Positions 7,161-12,831 of a stretch of DNA of 18,242 nt are shown piece by piece. The notes under the pieces were generated by a model. It saw only the letters and a program-made list of their open reading frames with translations, was not told the DNA's origin and made no database searches. Source of the DNA: Falsiroseomonas sp044341625 (GTDB lineage Bacteria; Pseudomonadota; Alphaproteobacteria; Acetobacterales; Acetobacteraceae). Numbering within the stretch: position 1 is the first letter of the stretch; the number at the start of each line of letters is the position of its first letter. The translations under genes were made by a program, and so were the position numbers. The DNA lies in NCBI GenBank assembly GCA_044341625.1, contig JBIIRI010000066.1, forward strand, positions 1 to 18,242, written 5' to 3'.

Positions 7161-8696
7161 TCAATCGCCCGACGTGTCACCCGCAAGGCCCAGGCGCGCA
7201 TAGGCTTCCGGCGGTGCTTCCTGCTCTGCCATCAGCGCGGCCAGCAAAGCGGCGAGGCGCGCGGCCTCTGCCGGTGCAGCGAGCGGCGCCTGCTGCGCGG
7301 GGTCTGCATCAAGGTCGAAGAGCGCGGTGCGCGCATCTAGCAGCGGGTAGCGGTGGATCATGTTGGCTGCCGCATCCGGCACCAGCGGCAGCTTGAGCAC
7401 GGGCATCCCCTTGGTGAATCCGAAGGGGCCAGCGAGCCTTGCTCCCGCGAGCTCCGTTGGCTCGAAGAAGCTGCGCATATGTACCGGCATCAGGGTGTAG
7501 TGGTGCAGCGGGGTCTCGCCCGCAGCACCCTCTGGGTAGCGCATATAGACGTAGCGGCCATCCGCCAGGTTCACTGCACCGCCAAACTGCCCGAACAGGG
7601 CGCCGGCACGGACTGGCGTGTCATCCGCCAGCACGGGCATCAGCGAGCGCCCGGTTACCTCGGGCGGGATCGGGACCCCGAAGATATCGAGGATGGTCGG
7701 CATCAGGTCTGTCGTTTGCGTCAGCGCGCGTCGTCGGGTGCCAGCCTCGGCAGCCATTTCGGGGTGATGGATGAACAGCGGGATGCGCGCGACTTCCTCG
7801 AAGAAGGGCGGGCGGTTCTTCCCCCAATACTCGTGCTCACCGAGCAGTAGGCCGTGGTCGGTGGACACGATCAGCGCCGTGTCGCCCCAGGCGTTGGTTC
7901 GGTCCATCCAGTCCAGCACGCGACCGAGGTAGTCATCGCACATGGCCAGGAGCGCGAGGTAGTTGGCGCGCAGCTCGGCCTCCTCCTCCGGCGCGTAGCC
8001 GGGCTGGCCATAGCGTGGCCAGTCCAGCACTGGGCCGCGGTAGTTCGTCGGCAGACCTTCCCGGAAGCGGGGCGCGGCAAAAAATGGCTCATGCGGATCG
8101 AAGCATTCCAGATGCAGCAGCCAGTTGTCGGCATCGCGATTGACATCCAGGAACTCGAGCGCGGCTTCCGTGCAGCGCACCAGCGGGAAGTCGCGCTCCG
8201 CCTCCATCTGCATGCGGGAGACGTAGTAGGGCATGTTGGCGTTCGGATCGGTACGGCCGTCGAACTGGGTGGGATGGTAGTCGCCGCGCCAGCGCTCGAT
8301 GGGTAGCTTGACGATACCTTTCCACTTGTCCTTCTCCTGGCCCCGGAAGAACTCCCACGACGAGTAGCGCCCGTGGAAGCCGACGCCGCCATCCTCGAAG
8401 TAGTGATAGTGATCTGTGACGAGGTGGCTGTAGGTAGCGCAATGCGTGCGCAGGATCTCGGGGAAGGCGTTGTCGAACGGCTCAAGCGGGCCCCAGGCGC
8501 GGTGCAGGAAGTTAAGGCGGCCCGTCATCAAATCGCGGCGCGCCGGCATGCAGGGCATGCTGCCGACGTAATGCGTATCGAAGGTGACGCTGCGCGAAGC
8601 CAGGCGGTCGAAATTCGGCGTGGGTACGGACCGCCCACCATAGGGCCCAAGCGCCTGGCGTATCAGGCTGTCGAACAGGACAAAGATAAGTCGCAT
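7161..8696 (-). CDS. Sulfatase-family hydrolase (formylglycine type)
   Basis: 511 residues from the ATG at 8696, which fits the domain start (MRLIFVLFDSL) and has AGAGGG about 10 bases upstream; the frame stays open a further 29 codons, but that part looks non-coding. The sulfatase signature CMPARRDLMTGR carries Cys49 in a C-x-P-x-R context, the site converted to formylglycine. STDHGLLLGEHEYWGKN and the preceding ALIV strand supply the C-terminal Asp-His metal ligands. The first metal motif is FDS rather than the more common DD. Family members cleave sulfate esters; some relatives act on phosphonate or phosphate esters. No signal peptide is visible, so a cytoplasmic site is likely. It is first in a two-gene minus-strand unit with a TctC protein. 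Confidence 0.92.
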   Translation of the reverse strand: MRLIFVLFDSLIRQALGPYGGRSVPTPNFDRLASRSVTFDTHYVGSMPCMPARRDLMTGRLNFLHRAWGPLEPFDNAFPEILRTHCATYSHLVTDHYHYFEDGGVGFHGRYSSWEFFRGQEKDKWKGIVKLPIERWRGDYHPTQFDGRTDPNANMPYYVSRMQMEAERDFPLVRCTEAALEFLDVNRDADNWLLHLECFDPHEPFFAAPRFREGLPTNYRGPVLDWPRYGQPGYAPEEEAELRANYLALLAMCDDYLGRVLDWMDRTNAWGDTALIVSTDHGLLLGEHEYWGKNRPPFFEEVARIPLFIHHPEMAAEAGTRRRALTQTTDLMPTILDIFGVPIPPEVTGRSLMPVLADDTPVRAGALFGQFGGAVNLADGRYVYMRYPEGAAGETPLHHYTLMPVHMRSFFEPTELAGARLAGPFGFTKGMPVLKLPLVPDAAANMIHRYPLLDARTALFDLDADPAQQAPLAAPAEAARLAALLAALMAEQEAPPEAYARLGLAGDTSGD

Positions 8697-9222
8697 CGCG
8701 CATGGACCCTCTGATGCTACCTCCGGCATGCCCCATTGGGAACGCCGGCAGCGCAGCTTCCGGCGGGCTGTGCCGCGGCACAAGACGCGGCCCCGCGCGC
8801 AGCGCGGATGGGCCTGCGCCCAAGAAGCCGGACCGAGCTGCCACCTTCTCGCGCCATGATCAGTCCGCTTGAAGCCGCCCCCTCATGAATCACGCCACGA
8901 CCGCCAGGGGAATCCGACATCGCCTCCGATCACCATGCTCGCCAAAGTAGTCCGAGACCGCACTATTCTCGGTGGCGGTCACGAGCTTTTTGCGCCTTGC
9001 GCGCGGCGACCACGATGGAGCGTCTTCGACACGTCGCGCCGAGCGATCGTGACCCGCCGACTTGCATCACCGGGCAGGCTTCTAATGGGGCAGGTCGGCA
9101 GCGGAGGGTGACCGGCAGGAGTTCCGGATCAGCTCCCCCCCTGTAAGGCTGTTCCGCCCTTCCTTGGTGCCAGATCGGCGCGGCGCCCGCGGCGGTGGCC
9201 GCAATCGGCGCCGCGGCTATCG
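8697..9222. other. 526-base gap with no recognised gene
   Basis: This lies upstream of the sulfatase start and downstream of the TctC gene ending at 9223. Short open frames occur on both strands, but none has convincing domain sequence together with a good start. One minus-strand frame at about 9020-8910 reads through NSAVSDYFGEHGDRRRC before a stop and might be a decayed remnant; I do not recognise it. The sulfatase promoter should be here, but no clear -35/-10 pair was found. A GC-rich hairpin at 9179-9215 is listed separately. Confidence 0.5.
9179..9215 (-). terminator. GC-rich hairpin just after the TctC stop
   Basis: CGCGGCGCC (9179-9187) pairs perfectly with GGCGCCGCG (9207-9215). The loop can itself fold (GCGG with CCGC). 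It begins eight bases past the stop of the minus-strand operon ending at 9223, a sensible place for transcript termination or 3'-end protection. No T-run follows, so intrinsic termination is uncertain. Confidence 0.4.
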
Positions 9223-10203
9223 TCACTGCGGCTCGACGCCGCTGACCTGGACGAGTTCCACCCAGATGCGGCGCTGCGCCTGCATGAGCGCGGCGAATTC
9301 GGCCGGAGTGCTCGCATAGGGTGCATTGCCGTTGGCGGCGAGGCGCTGGACCATCGTCGGGTTGCGTAGCCCTTCGTTGATGATGCTGTTCATGCGCATC
9401 ACGATCTCCTGCGGGACGCCACGCGGGCCCATGACGGCCGAGAAGCTCGGCAGGTCGAAATTCGGGACGCCCTGCTCCTGCACCGTCGGGAACTCGGGGG
9501 CCAACGGCCAGCGCTCGGGGTTGGTGACCGCAAGCGCCCGCACCTGGCCGGCACGGACCGAACCGATGATGCCGGAATAGCTGTCGAACACGAGCTGGAT
9601 GTTCCCGGCGATCAGATCGGCAAGCGCGGGCGCCGCGCCGCGGTAGGGGACGTGGGTGAACTCCACCCCTGTGCGCAGCATGAACAGCACCCCGAGCATG
9701 TGGTTGGCACCGCCCGCGCCCGCGGAGCCGTAGTTGAGCTGCCCCGGCCGCGCGCGGGCATAGGCGACCAGTTCCTGGATATTGTTGATCGGAAGGCGCG
9801 GATTCACGCAGACAAGCGCCGTGCCGGTCGCGAAGGTGGCGATGGCACTGAAGTCGTCCACGCCCTGGTAGCCGGAGTTGCGGAACAGCAGCGGCGCCCC
9901 GAGGTGGCTGGACGGGCTCGCCATCATGATCGTGTAGCCATCGGGCGCGGATTGCGCGACGTGCGCGGTGCCGATCGTGCCGCCAGCGCCGGCGCGGTTG
10001 TCCACGACGACCGGAACGCCGAGGCCAGCCTGCAGCACTTCCGCCTGCAGGCGGCCGGCGATATCGCTCGCTCCGCCGGGCGGATAGGGGACGACAAGGC
10101 GGATCGGCCGGTTCGGCCAGGGGGCCTGCGCGACCGCCGGCGCGGCAAGCGAGGCGGCGCCGAGCGCGGGCGCTGCGGCGAGGAGGTGTCGACGACTGAT
10201 CAC
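9223..10203 (-). CDS. Bug/TctC-family periplasmic substrate-binding protein (copy 3, in the ABC operon)
   Basis: 326 residues from a GTG start with GGGAGA eight bases upstream; the product then begins MISRRHLLAAAPALGAASLA, a twin-arginine-like export signal ending AVAQ. A longer frame to an ATG at 10263 would overlap the permease gene and bury the signal, so it is less likely. Family marks are WPNRPIRLVVPYPPGGASDI, VAYARARPGQLNYGSAGAGG and THVPYRGAAPALADLIAGNI. It starts 34 bases after the permease stop and closes a four-gene minus-strand operon. An orphan TctC next to an ABC permease is unusual, since its usual partners are TctAB. It may capture a second ligand or act as a sensor. Confidence 0.93.
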   Translation of the reverse strand: MISRRHLLAAAPALGAASLAAPAVAQAPWPNRPIRLVVPYPPGGASDIAGRLQAEVLQAGLGVPVVVDNRAGAGGTIGTAHVAQSAPDGYTIMMASPSSHLGAPLLFRNSGYQGVDDFSAIATFATGTALVCVNPRLPINNIQELVAYARARPGQLNYGSAGAGGANHMLGVLFMLRTGVEFTHVPYRGAAPALADLIAGNIQLVFDSYSGIIGSVRAGQVRALAVTNPERWPLAPEFPTVQEQGVPNFDLPSFSAVMGPRGVPQEIVMRMNSIINEGLRNPTMVQRLAANGNAPYASTPAEFAALMQAQRRIWVELVQVSGVEPQ

Positions 10204-10237
10204 CTGCGTATCTCCCTGTTGGTTGCAGACGTGATGG

Positions 10238-10924
10238 TCAGCGCCGCCCCATGTCCTGGACATAGGCGCGGCCGTAGCGGGCTTCGAGCCTGCGCTGCAC
10301 GAGATCCCAGACAGTCGTCATCACCAGGTACCAGATGGCCGCCGCGATGAAGAGCTCGAGCACCATGAAGCGTTCCTGGATCAGGATCTGCGTCCGCCGC
10401 AGCAGTTCCTCCATGCTGATGACGGAGGCCACCGAGGTGGTCTTCAGCAACCCGTTCACCGAATTGCCGAGCGGGGGAATGATGATGCGAAGCGCCTGCG
10501 GCCAGGTGACGGTGCGGAAGACCTGAACGGGCGAGAGGCCAAGCGCGAGCCCCGCCTCCTTCTGCCCGCGCCCGACGGCCATGATCCCGGACCGCACGAT
10601 CTCGCTCAGATAGGCCGCCTCGTTCAGCGCAAGGCCCAGCAGCGCGGCCTGGGTCACGGTGAAGCGCAGGCCGAACAGCGGCAGGCCGGTGTAGATGATC
10701 AGCAGTTGCACCAGCAACGGCGTGCCGCGGAACAGCCAGCAATACGTAGCCGCGGCCCCCGCCAGCGCGCGGTTGGACGAAAGCCTCATCAGCGCCAGGC
10801 CGATCCCGAGCGCCAGCCCGCAGGCAAGCGAGGCGACGGTCAGCCAAAGCGTCGTCAGCGCCCCTTCCAGCAGGAAGGGGTTGAACAGGTAGTCGAAGAA
10901 ACCTTCCCAGGACCAGATATGGAT
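10238..10924 (-). CDS. Polar amino-acid ABC transporter permease (HisM/GlnP type), no standard start codon
   Basis: The clear family region includes LFRGTPLLVQLLIIYTGLPL, the coupling-helix EAA motif (EAAYLSEIVRSGIMAVGRGQ followed by KEAGLALG) and WPQALRIIIPPLGNSVNGLL. Three to five membrane helices are visible. The first ATG in frame (10789) would remove the first helix, because conserved sequence (SWEGFFDYLFNPFLLEGAL, then TTLWLTVASLACGLALGIGL) continues upstream to a stop at 10931-10933. Between that stop and 10789 there is no ATG, GTG or TTG. The given end assumes ATC at 10924 (about 228 residues), which sits 9 bases after ACGGAG. This may be a rare start, a mutated start or a sequence error. 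It pairs with the binding protein upstream; no ATPase gene is in the window. Confidence 0.85.
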   Translation of the reverse strand: MHIWSWEGFFDYLFNPFLLEGALTTLWLTVASLACGLALGIGLALMRLSSNRALAGAAATYCWLFRGTPLLVQLLIIYTGLPLFGLRFTVTQAALLGLALNEAAYLSEIVRSGIMAVGRGQKEAGLALGLSPVQVFRTVTWPQALRIIIPPLGNSVNGLLKTTSVASVISMEELLRRTQILIQERFMVLELFIAAAIWYLVMTTVWDLVQRRLEARYGRAYVQDMGRR

Positions 10925-10960
10925 GGCCGCTTACTCCGTACAGAGAACCCTCAAGAAGAG

Positions 10961-10983
10961 CCCTCCCCACAGGCGGGGGAGGG
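10961..10983. repeat. Perfect inverted repeat between binding protein and permease genes
   Basis: CCCTCCCC (10961-10968) and GGGGAGGG (10976-10983) form an eight-base-pair stem with a seven-base loop. It lies in the 72-base gap between the ABC binding-protein gene and its permease, both on the minus strand. Hairpins at this spot commonly protect the binding-protein mRNA and lower downstream expression. The sequence resembles short GC-rich intergenic palindromes found in many copies in some alphaproteobacteria, but copy number cannot be judged here. Confidence 0.55.
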
Positions 10984-10996
10984 ATAGAACCATGCC

Positions 10997-11830
10997 CTAC
11001 TGCGGACCAACCACCGCGAAGGTCGGATCCGCGATGGTCACGCCATAGCGGTTGAACAGCGCATCCAGGGTACCATCCGCCTTCATTTCCAGCAGCGCGC
11101 GGGATACCTCGTTCGCCAGCGTGCGGGAGCGGAAGGCGAAGGCGGCCGGCGTCGGGAACAGCCCGTGCAGCACGCGCGGGAACTCGCCGCGTTGGTCGTA
11201 TTCGGCGGCCACCGCGTCGATCGAGGTCACCGCCTCCACCTGGCCGGCGCGCAGCGCCTGGAAGGCGACAGCGAAATTGTCGAAGGTGCGCACGTTGATC
11301 GGCCGCTGCCCAGCACTCTGCAGGGTCTGGCTGATCTCGCGCAGGCGCCGTTCCTCGAATCCACCGAGCTCGACGCCGACGGTGCGCCCCGCCAGGTCCC
11401 TCTCGCTGCGGATGTTGAGCGGATTGCCACGCGCGGCGCTGATGGCGACCGCGTTGTTCTCGTAGCGGACCATCTGCATCATCCGCGCGCGTTCCTCGGT
11501 ATAGAAGATGCCGGTGTTGATCATGTCCCACCGGCGCGCTGCAAGGCCCGGGATCATCGCGCTGAACTCGATGCGGATGTATTCCGGCGTCAGGCAGAGA
11601 CGCCGAGCGATCTCGGTGCCGAGTTCGATGCGCATGCCCTGGAGCTGGCCCTGGGCGTTGACGAATTGCAGTGGCGGCAGGGTCGGGTTGGTGGACATCA
11701 CGAGGGTGCGCGGGCGCACCAACTCGGAATCGGCCACGCGCGGCGTGCAGGCGGCCTGCGCGGCGGCCTGGCCGGGCAAGGCGGCAACCGCGCCAAGGGC
11801 GGCGGCAGCGAACAGCATGCATCGGAACAT
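10997..11830 (-). CDS. Amino-acid ABC transporter periplasmic binding protein (SBP family 3)
   Basis: 277 residues with an export signal (MLFAAAALGAVAALPGQAAAQ) and a ribosome site AAAGGGAGAA before the ATG. The mature part has the family 3 layout: TNPTLPPLQFVNAQGQLQGM, then GTEIARRLCL, DMINTGIFYTEERARMM, an interdomain DLAGRTVGVELGGFEE stretch and ALRAGQVEAVTSIDAVAAEY. C-terminal ALLEMKADGTLDALFNRYGV is typical. It delivers a polar amino acid or opine-like compound to the permease. It starts 24 bases after the DapA-family gene stop, so uptake and catabolism are co-expressed. Ligand unknown; hydroxyproline or a related imino acid is a reasonable inference from the enzymes beside it. Confidence 0.92.
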   Translation of the reverse strand: MFRCMLFAAAALGAVAALPGQAAAQAACTPRVADSELVRPRTLVMSTNPTLPPLQFVNAQGQLQGMRIELGTEIARRLCLTPEYIRIEFSAMIPGLAARRWDMINTGIFYTEERARMMQMVRYENNAVAISAARGNPLNIRSERDLAGRTVGVELGGFEERRLREISQTLQSAGQRPINVRTFDNFAVAFQALRAGQVEAVTSIDAVAAEYDQRGEFPRVLHGLFPTPAAFAFRSRTLANEVSRALLEMKADGTLDALFNRYGVTIADPTFAVVGPQ

Positions 11831-11854
11831 GATGATTCTCCCTTTTGGTCGGTG

Positions 11855-12793
11855 TCAGGTGGCGCGGTCAGCTATCAGCCCCATGCCGCGCAGCACGGTG
11901 GCGAGCGCCGCGGTGTCCTCGGGCGGCAGGGGCAGGCGCGGCGGGCGGGGCTCGCCCATCTCCATCCCCATCAGGCGGAACGCCGCCTTGGTGCCCGCGA
12001 CGTAGCGAGGCCCGCCGACGAAGGGCAGCAGCGGCGCCAGGCGGTGATACAGCGCGAGGGAGGCCTCGCGGTCTGCATCGAATGCCGCCTTCCAGAACAT
12101 ATCCCGCGACAGGCGAGGCGCGACGTTGCTGCACACCGCGACCCAGCCGATGGCACCGAGCCAGGCGCTCTCGTAGCCAAGGACGCCAGCGAAAACCTCC
12201 ATCCGGTCGCCGCACAGCGCCACGATGTCGCGCACACGCGTGACTTCGAGCGTGCTTTCCTTGACGTAGCGGCAGTTCGGGATGCGCGAGATCTCGGCTA
12301 GCATGGTGGGCGTGAGGTCCACATTCGCCGTCGCCGGGTTGTTGTAGACCATGATCGGAATGCCGATGGCATCCGCCACCCGCCCGTAATGATGCAGCAA
12401 TTCGGGCAGCGTCGGCACCGAATAGAAGGGCGGGATGATCATCACCCCGTCTGCGCCCTGCGCCTCGGCTTCCCGCGATAGTGCCACGACTTCGCGCGTG
12501 TCCTCAGCCCCGGTGCCGATCAGCACCGGCACACGGCCCGCCGCCGTCTTCACCACGCAGTCCACGACAGCAGCGCGCTCATCGCGCGAGATGGACAAGA
12601 ATTCACCAGTCGAACCAAGTGGGATCAGCCCATCCACCCCGTTCGCGATCTGGAACTCGACCAGCCGCGCGAGCGCGAGGATATCCACCGCCTCCCCATC
12701 GGGCGTGAAGGGCGTGATCAGCACAGTGAAGGTTCCGCGGAACGGCTTGGTCACTTTGGCTCTCCGACTTGCGGCGAGGGTCGCGTCTGTCAT
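11855..12793 (-). CDS. DapA-family lyase/deaminase, candidate hydroxyproline-pathway deaminase
   Basis: 312 residues from ATG 12793, with AGGG eight bases upstream; an ATG at 12817 is also in frame. It is a class I aldolase-type TIM barrel: GSTGE at 60-64, Tyr150 in MVYNNPA and the Schiff-base Lys178 in RYVKEST. The family covers dihydrodipicolinate synthase, N-acetylneuraminate lyase, sugar-acid dehydratases and 1-pyrroline-4-hydroxy-2-carboxylate deaminase of hydroxyproline breakdown. The neighbours argue for a catabolic role: it is first in an operon with amino-acid uptake genes and divergent from a D-hydroxyproline-dehydrogenase-like oxidoreductase. That role is inferred. A biosynthetic DapA would not normally sit here. 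Confidence 0.88.
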   Translation of the reverse strand: MTDATLAASRRAKVTKPFRGTFTVLITPFTPDGEAVDILALARLVEFQIANGVDGLIPLGSTGEFLSISRDERAAVVDCVVKTAAGRVPVLIGTGAEDTREVVALSREAEAQGADGVMIIPPFYSVPTLPELLHHYGRVADAIGIPIMVYNNPATANVDLTPTMLAEISRIPNCRYVKESTLEVTRVRDIVALCGDRMEVFAGVLGYESAWLGAIGWVAVCSNVAPRLSRDMFWKAAFDADREASLALYHRLAPLLPFVGGPRYVAGTKAAFRLMGMEMGEPRPPRLPLPPEDTAALATVLRGMGLIADRAT

Positions 12794-12831
12794 GATCGGA
12801 ACCCTAATCGCATTCATCCGCAAGAGGGGAC

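Noticed and set aside
8963..9226. An 87-codon minus-strand frame beyond the TctC gene
   Set aside because: It has no recognisable domain, overlaps the GC-rich hairpin and has no clear ribosome site.
10200..11822. A 540-codon minus-strand open frame overlapping the ABC genes
   Set aside because: It runs out of frame through the binding protein and permease, whose sequences are clearly recognisable; the translation is arginine/alanine-rich with no domain.
11855..12793. Biosynthetic dihydrodipicolinate synthase (dapA)
   Set aside because: The fold and active-site residues are shared by the whole family; the operon with uptake genes beside a dehydrogenase argues for catabolism.
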